Source of the DNA: Hedera helix
Lineage: Eukaryota > Streptophyta > Magnoliopsida > Apiales > Araliaceae
Direction of reading: 5' to 3'
Length of the DNA stretch: 64,000 nt
NCBI GenBank assembly: GCA_947179155.2
Contig: OX359282.1
Span: 18,058,510 to 18,122,509 of the forward strand
In this document: in pieces, positions 22,568 to 33,719 of the stretch
Layout: every line of letters starts with the position of its first letter
Numbering within the stretch: position 1 is the stretch's first letter
Made by a program: the position numbers and the translations under genes
Notes under the pieces: generated by a model
Databases searched by the model: none
What the model was told of the DNA's origin: nothing
What the model saw: the letters and a program-made list of their open reading frames with translations, nothing else

Positions 22568-22570
<3 letters not shown>
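20800..22570. other. Intergenic DNA, no supported gene
   Basis: Contains scattered short frames without family resemblance. The 69-codon minus frame at 21489-21698 is hydrophobic then Lys-rich and lacks support. A TGACGTCA site is at about 22373-22380. 20820-20910 is a GC-richer patch (aggccatgggcacctagcccagtag...) of unknown origin. Confidence 0.5.

Positions 22571-22623
<53 letters not shown>
22571..22623. repeat. (AT)n microsatellite abutting LTR copy B
   Basis: About 26 AT repeats end directly at the LTR border (ATTATGTATGACGCTCCC). Confidence 0.95.
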
Positions 22624-22625
<2 letters not shown>

Positions 22626-23179
22626 GTATGACGCTCCCAAATCCGGGCTACACAGCCTAATTTAAAACGTCAAAAGACTATAACAAAATTATTATAATCC
22701 GGTACAAAGTATAAAAATATAGAACTCGATAATACACAATTAAGTCTTCACTATTATTGTCACACTATTTACAATATGTGAAAACTACTATAGCTATCCC
22801 TCGGACTTTCACTCCATTCTCCGGCTAGATCCAGTTACTCTCTCATTTCCTGTTAAAAAACAATGGAACAGAAGGAAATAGTGAGCTCAAATAACCCAGT
22901 AAGAAAATATCATGACTAAGATAATGACAAATAAATTATCATTAGCCTTCAACAGTTGAGTTCTTAATTGAATATAATAAACAATAAGCTTTATATCAAG
23001 AATTGCAATTAAATTCTTGAACAAAATTCAGATCAATGATAACAGAGGAATGAACAATCTATTAAAAGAATAATGTAGACTATGATGTCCACTCGCTTCT
23101 CTTTTTAAGAAAAATATCATCAACTTTTATCACCTGAAACATCACTGGTCATGTTAATACAATTTCACAGTTCCTGGTC

Positions 23180-23600
23180 ATAATCATGTAAGTCAACAGT
23201 TCATCTTTGCACTACGGGCCAAATATATTCAATATATCACAAACGGTATAATTATACCAGTAATCATACTAAACAACAGTTCATATTTGCACTACGGGCC
23301 AAAGATATTCAAATATCACCAACAATCATGATTATACCAGTATTCAGCCTTTGGTCATAATCATACCAAACAACACTTCATCTTTACACTACAGGCCAAA
23401 GATATTCAAATATCACCAACGGTCATGATTATACCAGTATTCAGCCTTTGGTTATAATCATCTCAAATAACAGTTCATCTTTGCACTGCAGGCCAAATAT
23501 ATTCAAATATCACCAACGGTCATGATTATACCAGTATTCAACTTTTGGTCATAATCATACCAAACAACAGTTCTTCTTTGCCTCCGGCCAAAGAGAACAT
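23180..23600 (-). repeat. About 97-bp tandem array in LTR copy B
   Basis: Roughly four to five units with CAGTTCATCTTTGCACTACGG, GGCCAAAnATATTCAA, the CGGTCATGATTATACCAGTA theme and CCTTTGGTCATAATCATACC. This is the array seen at 10925-11180 in copy A, with more units here, showing copy-number change between LTR copies. Confidence 0.78.
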
Positions 23601-23984
23601 TCACCACGTACCCTAAAAGACACAACAATTATATCGTCTTTATCCTATCATCTGTGCCCCAGGCCACAAATATTCACAACAACAGTGATAGAGATGATGA
23701 ATAAAAAGAAACAGTATGATCCATAAATATCAAAAGTTTATGATTTTTCTTTGTACAGATTCAAATAATGTCCAAATTGTCAACATGACGTGGACTCAAA
23801 TTCAAGAATGATATTCAAGATCCACAGTTCAGAATAACGGTTAAGGTTCAATAGAAAGATTTAGAAAAATAGGAAGGCTCAATTGAAATGATATTAGATG
23901 AAGCGCAAACTATTAAAGAATATATAATCATTTCAAGAAACTTTACCAACAAGAGACAAATAAGAAATGAATACGAAGAATAAT

Positions 23985-24250
23985 TCACCAAACACGCGGT
24001 AGTCCGCGTAGTCAGGTTATTCTCAGAGATTGAATACGAAAGGTTATTCACCAAACATGCGGTAGTCCGCGTAGTCAGATTATTCTCATAAATTGATAAT
24101 GAATGCATATGAAAGGTTATTCACCAAACATGCGGTAGTCCCCGTAGTTAGGTTATTATTACGAATTAATAAGGAATGAATACGACAAATTATTCACCAA
24201 ATATGCAATAGTCCGCGTAGTCAAGTTATTCTCACAAATTAATACATGGA
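23985..24250 (-). repeat. Four-unit hairpin array in LTR copy B
   Basis: Each unit of about 62-85 bases contains GGTTATTCACCAAACATGCGG, TAGTCCGCGTAGTCAGG and TTATTCTCA. It is the counterpart of 10060-10255. Confidence 0.78.
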
Positions 24251-25464
24251 GATAAATGACACATCTTACGAGTAAGGATGAAACGATATTATTTTCGAGA
24301 TTAAAGAATGATAATCCCTTACCGTAGTAAGTTTGAATAATAGAAGATGAAAAAGATGGTATCCCTTATCTTATCACGTGACTGGATATTGATAAAAATG
24401 AGATTGATCAACCTATATATTTATAATATAATAAGTAACTACCACATATAATTTCATGGTGTATACCAATTCGTATGAAATCATCAAAAGTGATTTAATA
24501 GAATAAAGTAGAATAACTTCAATATAATTTTTAAACGAAAGTAATATTTCAAAATAAATTTTCCAAAGGGAGTTTTTCAAAATAAATCTTCTAAAAGAAG
24601 AGTCTTCTAAAGGAAGATTTATAAACACCGTGTGACGTGTGTGGTTGCTTATATAACCTTTATAAAAAGACTTACTTAAACAGTACGCTTACACTTACAG
24701 ATCTTCACAAATACTCAAGATGACTTTAACACACTCAAAGAAAACTTGCACAAAATAATATTTAGAGAGTAAAAGAAAGAATAAGCAATGAAGTCTTTAT
24801 GAAAAATCCATAAGTTAAGGCCTCTATTTATAGCCAAAAATCTTATCGTGAACTAAGATTTCTTAATTTAATCCAAATTGTATATTTTAAGATAATGTTT
24901 AATCCATATCACTCATTTTATCTTTTAAGATTTCCTTAATCTAAACCATTTATTTAAAGGTCATCTTTAATCTACACCATTCATTTCAAATTCTATAATT
25001 ATTACATTATCTTTAATCTATACCATTCATTTCAGATCTCCTTTAATCTATATCATTCAATTAACTTTATATATAAAACAACTAACTTTATATAAAAAAC
25101 AACTAACTTTATATAAATCAATTAACTTTATATATAAAAAGAAATAATTTTATATAATTTATCATAATAAAATAATTTAATTTACATAATTTATATAAAT
25201 AATTAACTTTATATAAATTATTATAATAAAAACAAATAACTTTATATAATTTATTATAATAAAAATAAATAACTTTGTCAATTCAATTATTCAACAATAA
25301 TTCACAATTATTCGTTATTATGACTAATTGCTATAAATGCAGTGTAGTTGGCTTCTGAGTTAGATAAACAGAAAAATCAACTAATAATAGAATATAACAG
25401 TTTAATCAACATCATAAAAGAGATACCAGTAATGCAAAAAATAAATAAGAAAATAGCACGTTAC

Positions 25465-27051
25465 TGTGTAATTACAATTATTGATTCAGTAATGCGAATT
25501 ACTGTGTATATGCTACTGTGACAATTATTAGCTTAATAATATTAATTATTATGCATGTGACATTTATTGGTTCAATAAAGTCAATATAGTACAATAGTCA
25601 CATTATCAGTTCAATAATATGAAACACTATAAAATGCCGTGTGCTACTGTGAAATACCGTTTGTTACTATGCAATACCGTGTTTTACTATTCATTTACCA
25701 CCGGTATATTAACAGTTAAGAATGATAGTACCGTTGACCATTTTTATTTAAAAAAAGTTAAAGTGGTCATTTTCTATATCCAACAATAATTTGTTGTGAG
25801 GGGTCCACTAATGTTTGGTTATTTCGGTGCCGTCATTCGAATCGAATATTCTCCAGAACGAATATTCTTTGACAAAACGAATATTCCCCGACAAGATAAA
25901 GTTTGTACAAAATATTTTTAACTTTAACTTTTGTTAATTTATCCATTTACTGTTTTAGAGAAAAAAAATATATATTAGAAAATTTTAAATTGTATTTCAT
26001 AAAAGTCGGGATCTAAAATTATGTTAGATAAATTTTATCTTGATGTACAAGAGAATTACATGAAAATATTATAAAAAAAATTAAAAAATTTTGTGCTTTG
26101 ACCCAACAAAATATTTTCAAGTCCTATAAAACACCAACAATATATAATTAAAAATACAGAGCTTATCTTATCTTTCAACCACCCATGTGTCTTAATTATG
26201 GTTAAAACTTAAAGGATAAGTCTATGTACATAATATTCAACTATAAAATCAAGCATTATATTTATCTTAATTATTAAAAAACAGGGTATGACACGAATTT
26301 TAATATAAAACTCTATTTTTTAATAGTTAAGATCAATGTAGTAATAAATTTTTATGATTAATTTTGCGTACATATACTTGTTCAAACTTAAATTATCCTT
26401 TGTATCACGCATTAGGTTCTCGAGATTGCATTTAGGGTGGGTTGTGGAGTGAAAAAATTGTTATACATGGTCAAATTTATCAAGTATTGCCGATAATTGC
26501 AGCAACCACCTACCGATAGCAAAACAATGTCTAAATAATCAAGGATGATGACTTGGTCTTTAGCCATAAATTATTTCAATAAAGCACTTGCAAGCACAGT
26601 TTCTTCAAGGTCTAAAGTCACAATGAGGAACCTCTAAGAAAAGATCGACATGGCTGGCTTTGTGTGTGTGTGTATTAAATCGCACTAATGTGTCGTACTA
26701 ACTAATGCAATATCACTTGCCAACTGTCATCTAATATTTCCAGTATATATTGATTACTCCTATAGAAATTAAATAATCTTTGAAGTATTTATGTTTTCTT
26801 AGAATAATAATAACAACAACAACAATAATAACAAGGGAGTTGATTTTAAGAGAAGCGCAAGGCAATTCAGTTCTTTAAAACAAATCTGCCCTTATAGTTG
26901 TGGTAATTGTGGTTACTAATTTAATTAATAAGAAGAATAAATTTGTTCAAAAAAAAAAAAAATAGAAAAAAGTCTTGTGCCACTTCTTGCACTCTTAATA
27001 CTGCTTCCTTAGTATTAATAACTAAATTTTCTATCTATTTTAATTTTTAAG
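25465..27051. other. Intergenic DNA, no supported gene
   Basis: 25560-25700 is low-complexity (reiterated gctactgtgaaataccgt-like words). Apart from the hairpin at 26264-26333, I see no coding sequence or clear element. Confidence 0.5.
26264..26333. repeat. Inverted repeat, 21-bp arms, 28-base loop
   Basis: The left arm ATCTTAATTATTAAAAAACAG pairs with the right arm (26313-26333) at 19 of 21 positions. It may be the core of a decayed MITE; no target duplication was recognised. Confidence 0.6.
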
Positions 27052-27547
27052 TGTTCTACGCTTTCATTCATTAATTCATATTAAAGTCAATGGGTTGATA
27101 TGATTGGGCTTAATGTCCCTGAGACCCATTTGGCTTAATAGCCCAACTTAAAGAGGCTTGGTCCACTATGCTTAATACTCCGGATCATTTATGTCGTGTC
27201 AGTTATATAACAGTTATCACTCTCACATTTAATCTGGAGGTTACAACAACATCAATTATAATGGGGATCATGCATCATTACTCTGATTATACCCGTTGGA
27301 CATGCTCAACTATTAGAGGAGGATAACGTCTGTAAAATGAAGGTTAACAATTTAGGTAGAATCTAATGCCAATTTATCCTGTTAAACTCAAAGTACCTTC
27401 ATTGTTAACATTTCTTGACACCTGTACTTACTTTCACGCCGGAGCTATCCCCCGACGGCTCAAGCCGCTAAGCTTTCTGTTGTTTCCTTCTGCAGGTTTA
27501 GTGAAGTTAACGGTGGTCAAGTGTCCTAACAAATTCAAGCGTTAACA
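27052..27547 (+). repeat. 5' LTR of the Tat-like element
   Basis: From AAAGTCAATGGG (27083) to CAAATTCAAGC (27540) it aligns throughout with the 3' LTR. The end is placed at GTTAACA (27541-27547) because a PBS follows. The outer border TGTTCTACG (27052) is less certain, since the first 30 bases do not match the 3' copy. Confidence 0.78.
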
Positions 27548-27567
27548 TTAGCGCTAGAAGGAGGGCA
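27548..27567 (+). promoter_or_regulatory. Primer binding site region of the Tat-like element
   Basis: TTAGCGCTAGAAGGAGGGCA directly follows the LTR. It resembles the TTGGCGC...AGAAGGAGGG sites found after LTRs of plant Gypsy elements. The tRNA is not assigned. Confidence 0.6.
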
Positions 27568-27572
27568 CTTTA

Positions 27573-28960
27573 GTGTTTAGTAGAATTTTCCTTGACTCGG
27601 TTACCAACCAAAAATGTCTACCCATCACCATAATCACAGCTATGCAGGCTCTTCCCGTAGGGAATCGCACTAGTAGTCCCATCGACCAAATGATCCAGAC
27701 AAGCAGCGTCGCTTACAAGGGGTATAAGACCAGAAAAAAGCTATTCAACTCCAGCGTGAAGAGCTTGAGAAACTGTTTGAGGATTTAGAGAGGACTGAAA
27801 TTAATTTGAAGGGAGAGCAAGGTGCTTCATCCAAAATGGGGCACCACTCCTCCCATCAAGACCAGAGGGAAATCATTGTTAGATCCTCGATTTCTAAGGG
27901 GACAATCCAGAACTCCACTACACTGTAAAATGGTAAGCAGTATCAACGACAACACCGAGACAGCCAAATGGGATAATCCTTTAATCCAAAAACTTTCGAG
28001 AGACGTGTCGGAGCTATTGGTAAAAAGTCATACTCAGCCCCTTTCATCAGAGAGCTCAAAGTGGCACCCATTGACCGGTCTCTCAAAGTCCCAGTTTTGA
28101 AAGAGTACGACGGAACAAGTGATCTTCATGATCAGATATATGGATTTGAAAGGGTGATGCATTTCCATGGGTACGATGTAGTGGAAAAATGCCACCTCTT
28201 CATATCCACTTTGACAAAAAGGGGAAGGGAATGGATCATTTCTCTCCCTCCTTGTTCGATCGATTCCTGGGAGGATCTACAGGATCAATTTCACATCTGC
28301 TTTGGTGGAAACAAAAAGTGTGCCAAGATGATTTTTTCTCTGTTGTAAGTAAGGTAGAAATCTAATTAGTTTCTCCAGCAGTTCATGAAGATGTTCCAAG
28401 AGGTAGTAGCCGAAATCATCATCTTAGACTCGACACATGCAGTACAGTTCCTGACAATGGGTCTGCACGTGGAAAAATCTAGCCGCCTCATTGAGGAGAT
28501 CATTCTTAAAGATCCCAAATCTTTAGCTGAGACCTACGAGATTGTTGATAAATTTATAGAGGTTGAAGACACTTTGGCATAAGGGCTTTTCTAAATATGA
28601 TGATAATAATCATCAGAAGAGAGACCCCAGAGGTGATAATGCCAAGAAAAAAGATTATGGCAAAAGAGATAAAGCAAAGAAAGATTTCAACAAAAATGGT
28701 GATGGATGAAAAGATCAGAAAGAAGATTGACCACATAGTGAGAATCTAGAGAGAATGGGAGAATAAGGATTATACTCCCTTGACCACAAGAAGAGCCCAA
28801 ATAATGGGCAGGATCAAAGATCAATCCTTTTTTTGGAGGCCTCCAAAAAATAGAGTGTTAGCTAGACAAAACGACAACAACAAGTACTGTATCTACCACG
28901 AGGCTTCGAGCCACGATACCGAGGACTGCTACTAGTTAAAGGAATTTCTCGAAGAGGAAA
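27573..28960 (+). pseudogene. Gypsy gag, frameshifted
   Basis: The Retrotrans_gag-type core is at 28061-28348 (PVLKEYDGTSDLHDQIYGFE, HLFISTLTKRGREWIISLPP, SWEDLQDQFHICF). It follows an N-terminal basic/polar stretch in another frame (27573-28060) and continues in a third (28385-28582, MGLHVEKSSRLIEEI, DPKSLAETYEIVDKFIEVED). 28600-28960 is charged and leads to CIYHEASSHDTEDCY, a partial zinc-knuckle-like sequence followed by TAG. At least three frame breaks separate these parts. Gag would form the particle shell. Confidence 0.82.
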
Positions 28961-28989
28961 TCCAGAAGGGGAACTTAGACTTCTATATA

Positions 28990-29736
28990 GTGCATAGACC
29001 TAGTAAATCCCCTCTTGTCATAATTGCTCCGGCTCCCTCCACTTCGGCATCAAAAGGGGTAGTTGACGTCATTTTAGTTGGACCGAGGACACATCTTTCT
29101 AATATAAATAAAAAAGCATATGTTAGAGCAGTTCACCAAGTTTTAGATCAACAAAAGAATTTCAGAATTGATCCCATTATCTTTTTTGATAAGGATTATC
29201 AGCTTGAAATGGTCTTCCCACATGATGATGCGCTCGTGATAATTACACACGTGAGGACTATGGATATGATGCGAATTCTTGTAGATAATGGGAGTTTGAT
29301 GGATGTATTGTACATGTATGCTTACAACCATCTAGATTTTTTTGGGGGGGGGGGGGGGGAAGATAAAGTTGATTCCATGTGAAGGCTCGCACTTATATGG
29401 CTTCGACAATGCCCTAGTCACCATTTCTAGAACAATAGAGATGTTGATGGTCTTTAGATTGGCACCGAAGCAATCCTCTATAATGGTAAAACATTTCGTC
29501 GTGAACGTGAAAAACAATTATAATGCCATTTTGGGGAGGGCAACATTATCGGCATTGAGAGCCGAAACTTCAATTCCCCACCTAAAGATGAAATTCCCAA
29601 ATAGGAAAGGAGTAGGAGAAGTTGTTGGGGGTCAAGACATGTCCAAAAGATATTACCTCCAGACTCTGCAGGCAACTTCTGTTGGGGTGAGTAGACAGAA
29701 AGCTAGAAATGGAGCCTTTCACAGAAGTGGGTTTTG
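28990..29736 (+). pseudogene. Gypsy protease region, frame broken at a T7G16 run
   Basis: 28990-29382 contains ILVDNGSLMDVLYMYAYNHL, a pepsin-like protease active-site box with Asn where the usual form has D-x-G-S spacing (VDNGS is the common Tat form). Immediately after NHLDFF the reading frame runs into T7G16 (29337-29359) and shifts. The next frame (29342-29735) gives VVNVKNNYNAILGRATL and the HLKMKFP motif, the end of the protease domain and entry to RT. The frame then ends at the LTR inserted at 29742. Confidence 0.8.
29344..29359 (+). repeat. Poly(G) run, 16 bases, in Gypsy pol
   Basis: T7G16 at the protease frameshift. It coincides with the switch between the two protease frames. Confidence 0.85.
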
Positions 29737-30620
29737 AGCCATGGTGTGATGTTGCAAGCACCTAAAAATAAAATCTTACTTTAGAAAAAAATATTAATGT
29801 AGTAGTGCAAGTAAGAGTCGATCCCACAGAGAATGATTATCTAATTTTATATTTTCGCAAACAAAAATTGGGGAATTTTTAATTAAAGAAATATTTTAAA
29901 TAAAACTAATTAAAATAAATATTCAAATAATTTAATGAAAGAAATGAGAAGAAAAAGCTTTGGTTTAAGTTAACTTCCACCATCAAAAATTTACAACTGA
30001 TCACTGATGCAAGAATAACTTAATTCATATTTTAAATATTCAACGTGGCATAATTACTCCAATTCGAATAATTTTTCTATCTCTCCTTAATTTTAGTTAA
30101 GTAGAAACAAGCGATCTAAATAACCCTTACTATTAAATAATCTCAGACAAGCGCTAAAAATTTAACCTAGTAGCAACATAAAGAAATAGAGAGATCGTTG
30201 GACTAAACAACAAAATCCAAGCGTCTGCATTTAATCTAGATGAATATTTTTCCTAAGATATAACAATCTTTTGATCTACAAAATAATTATTAATCTTAGT
30301 TGCTTCGCAAATTAAAGTGACCAAACAATTACAGATTTGATATTTAATTTAGCAGTAGATTTCAACGAATAATAAACTAGTATGCATCCTAGCAAATAAA
30401 CGAATTAATCATAAAATTAAAGACAGAAAAATATTCAATACTCAAAATATAAATTGAACAATTAAAATAAATTAAATCTCACAGTATATAAATCTTGATG
30501 GCTTCAATAACTTAAACCAAGAAAAATAATTTAGCTACTCATAATTGTAGAGAGCACCAAAGAATAGAAGAGATAATTTTTCTAATGAAAGTTATCTCCT
30601 ACATTGTGCCTCAAGCACTT

Positions 30621-30630
30621 TATTTATAGG
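30621..30630 (-). promoter_or_regulatory. TATA box of the inserted LTR
   Basis: CCTATAAATA on the minus strand, followed by AAGTGCTTGAGGCAC. The GC-rich triple repeat at 30830-31000 lies upstream of it. Confidence 0.65.
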
Positions 30631-30824
30631 CTTCATAAATCTCCTAACCCTAATAGGATTTACAATTAAAAATAAAAATAAAAATAAAATAATTATTATC
30701 CTAACCCTAATTGGAATTAAAATTCAATTTTGGAATCAAAAAGTAGCAAAATTCGCGAAAAATCCCGTTTCTGTGCACGCGTCAGTCAAACAGCCCCTTC
30801 GCTCCGTTGACCGGTCAGACTCCA

Positions 30825-31000
30825 GCCGTTCGCGCATTGGGCGGACTGTTCCTTCTAGAGCTAAAAACGACGTCGTTCACCAACGCTCCTAATTTCTTCA
30901 TTACGCACGCATTGCGCGAACTGCTTTTCAGCCGAACGCCAAACGACGTCACTCCTGCTTATCCGTTTCTTTACTCCGCGCGCATTGTGCGGACAGCTAA
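30825..31000 (-). repeat. Three GC-rich ~75-bp repeats in U3 of the inserted LTR
   Basis: CGCATTGGGCGGACTG, CGCATTGCGCGAACTG and CGCATTGTGCGGACAG recur at about 30834, 30908 and 30985. AACGACGTC occurs between them at two places (30869, 30944). This is the only sizeable GC-rich block in the LTR. The ACGT cores suggest bZIP-type sites; that is inference. Confidence 0.75.
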
Positions 31001-31299
31001 GCTCTGGAAATTACCAAAATGCCTCCGGCTGGATAATTACAATTATGCCATCAAAAATTGATTTATCACGATTTTGCCACTCGGACTTGCAGAATTTACA
31101 GATTTGCCCCCAAGCTTATTTTTTCTACAAAATAAAATATAAATTAATTAAAAATAAATAAAAATAATATAAAAATACTAAAAATACTAAAAATGCATAA
31201 ACTTAATTAAATTACGTAAAACACTCAAAAATACTTAAAAACTCACAAATAATTAAGCCTAAAATACCTAATAAATTGATATAAGATCAACTTATCAGG

Positions 31300-32760
31300 C
31301 CAATAGCAATGCATGCAGAGGAAACAGAAGATGTGGAATTATTTCCTAGAAACACAGAAAAGGTGGTACATCTTGGAATTGGACCTAAGGAAGAATTTTG
31401 AGATTGTTTGATCTCCTTACTGAGGAGATATTCTAACATCGTTGCATGGTCCCCAGCCAACATGTTGGGAATAGATGAATTGGTGGTTGTCCACAAACTA
31501 AGAGTCCACGTTACACCAGTTAAACAGAAGTGTCGAAATATCGCGCCCGAAAGACAGAAAGTGATCAATGATGAGGTAACAAGCTGATAAAGGCAGGCTT
31601 CATCTTTGAGATAGATTATCTAGAATGTTTAGCCAACGTTGTCCTGGTTAAGAAGCATAATTAAAAATGGAGGATATGTGTTGATTATACTGATCTGAAA
31701 AAAGCTTATCTAAAGGATTGTTACCTCCTTCCAAGCATCGATTAATTGATTGACTCAACTTCTGGCCATGCAATTTTGAGGTTCTTGATGCCTTCTTGGG
31801 GTACAACCAGATCCAAATATGGGCAGATGACATCCCGAAAGTAGCATTCATCACTATAGGGCTATTTATGCCTATAAGGTGAAGTCTTTCAGATGATGAA
31901 TAAGATTTTCAGGAGTTAAATAGGCTGGAACATGGAGATTTATATAGATGGCATGATAGTAAGAAGCTTGGAAGTAGTAGACCACTTGGTTGACCTTGAA
32001 GAATGCTTTCGGAATATTCGGAGATTCAGCATGAGGTTGAACCAGACCAAGTGTACCTTTGGCTTGGGATCCAAGAAATTCTTGGGGTATATAGTGAGCC
32101 AAAGAGGGATTGAAGCCAATCCCAAAAAGATATTGGCAATAGTAAACATGCAACCTCAAAAGAATTTTAAAGAGGTGCAGAAACTTATAGGAAGGCTGGC
32201 GACTCTTTGGAGATTCATGTCTCGGTCTGTAGAAAAATGCTTACCATTCTTTTACGCTCTGAAAGGTGTGCAAAATCAAAAAACATTTCAATGGACCAAA
32301 GAGTGCCAGGTGGCCTTCGAACAAATTAAAAGGTACATCTCCTATCCTCCTTTTTAAAATAAAACTCTACTTGAAGAGGGCTTGGCTTGTACATGTATCT
32401 ATCGATATCCCCTCTAGTTATCGGGGTAGTTTTGATTAAAGAAGATACCGAAGGACAGAAGCTAGTATATTATGTAAGTCATATACTTTTGGATGCTGAA
32501 ACTCGAAATTCGAACATAGTAAAGTTGACCTATGCCTTAGTAACTTCGAGCAGGAAGCTTCGACAATATTTTCAAGGGAGAACCATTGTGATTCTGACTG
32601 ACCAACCACTTAGGAGGGTCCTTTATCGACTCGATTTATTCGAGCGCTTGGCTGCATTGGTAGTGGAACTAAGTTAGTACAACTTAGAATTCCACCCATG
32701 TACGGTAATAAAAGGTCCTAGAAGACTTCATTACAAAGTGCTCATTTCTTGAAAAGTATA
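31300..32760 (+). pseudogene. Gypsy RT and RNase H, catalytic box lost
   Basis: Begins with EKVVHLGIGPKEEF and NIVAWSPANMLGID (RT entry segment), then CRNIAPERQKV and WRICVDYTDLKKA. Several stops follow (31600-31930). 31932-32357 gives EIYIDGMIVRS, where the catalytic YxDD has become YIDG, then TKCTFGLGSKKFLGYIVS and the RT connection. 32387-32677 is the RNase H domain (VIGVVLIKEDTEGQKLVYYV, TDQPLRRVL). Reading ends soon after (FHPCTVIKG). No integrase core or zinc finger is found further on. Confidence 0.85.
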
Positions 32761-33039
32761 AGGAAACGTCCGTTGCTACAAGGTAATCCGTTGGGATTCT
32801 CTAAATTGATTGCTTTGATTGTTATCCCAAGATAACCGTTTGAGATTCTCAAGGATTTATTGTATGGAATTATGCTCTTATTCAAATTCAAAGATTTGTG
32901 AATGGCTGTTTCAGAATTAGACTCATTAAAACTTCAAAGCTTAGTGGATCCCGGATGGTCTTATAAAATATGTGCTCGGCCTAATCTCGAGAGTTGCACA
33001 TTTGGCCTAAGCCCAGAATATTTGCTTTAAAATAAATTG

Positions 33040-33410
33040 CCCTTTGGACTGATAACCTAGGAACTCCCAAGGAAATAATCCTTTGATATGACATCCTTGG
33101 AATCCCAAGGGAGTTCTCTTTTTTTGTCTGATAACCTAGGAATCCTGAAGGCATTACCCTTTAGTGGGATAACCCTAGAGTCCCAAAGAAGTTTTTCCTT
33201 TAGTCTGATGCCTTTTAGCTCCTGAAGGAGACTTACCTTTGATTGGACGCTTTGAAGCTCTCAAAGGAATTGCCCTTCAACTTGAAATCTTTGGGTTCTC
33301 AAAGAAGTATTATTTGATTCGATACCCTTGGATTCCTGAAGGAGTTGACCCTTCGGTAGGAAATAATTAAACTCCTGAGGAGGTTAATCTTCGAGGTCAT
33401 TTTTAAACCG
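33040..33410 (+). repeat. Degenerate tandem array, about 50-55-bp unit
   Basis: At least seven units of the type CCTTTGGACTGATAACCTAGG followed by AACTCCCAAGGAA. Similar units reappear at 36340-36430 (tctttggttggatgcatttaagctcccaaagaag), so the array flanks the antisense frame on both sides. Not coding. Confidence 0.7.
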
Positions 33411-33719
33411 AAGCACTTACTTATCTGATAATCGTTCTATTAAATATTATTGTCCTTTGTTCTAATTAACTCATTACCTTATTCTTGAGCCTTATCTTTG
33501 GTATTCTCATATAAGGCTAGGTGGCAAGGAAATCTAATGAGTAACAATCATATTGAACACATAAAATATTTAGCACAACAGAGCGGAGAAAAGATGACAA
33601 GAGAAAGATATAATATAAATTCAAAAGTCTGATAAAAAGATTTACAAAGTCTGAATAAGAGGATTTGCAAAATTTGAACAAAAAATTTATAAAGGAAATA
33701 TCATAAAGAAGTTATTCTT

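Larger units (their letters stand above)
22625..25464 (-). mobile_element. LTR copy B, inverted relative to copy A (2.8 kb)
   Basis: On the minus strand it runs from about TAACGTGCTATTTTC to GGATTTGGGAGCGTCATA. The homology to 9263-11716 covers the TATA region (24823-24832), the hairpin array, the roughly 100-bp array and both ends. The terminal CA is changed to TA and the outer end around 25464 is degenerate, which marks an old copy. Downstream of the TATA it has an insert of GAAGATTTATTTTGAAAAACTCC-like sequence (24480-24610) shared with A' but absent from A. Confidence 0.7.
29742..31297 (-). mobile_element. Solo LTR inserted into the Tat-like pol, with near-perfect target duplication
   Basis: Plus-strand ends are TGGTGTGATG and AACTTATCA, flanked by AGCCA (29737-29741) and GGCCA (31298-31302). 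A TATA box on the minus strand (30621-30630) sets the orientation. 'GAGTCGATCCCACAGAGAATG' near 29815 is typical of the 3' part of several plant LTR families. The pol reading on either side (protease end, then PIAMHAEE... and the RT N-terminus) shows that the LTR interrupts one gene. No internal retrotransposon sequence is left. Confidence 0.8.

Noticed and set aside
23848..24108. 86-codon minus frame with a repeated ENNLTTRTTACLVN
   Set aside because: Translation of the tandem hairpin array of LTR copy B.
30807..31061. 84-codon plus-strand frame in GC-rich DNA
   Set aside because: Inside the U3 of an inserted LTR, created by the GC-rich triple repeat.
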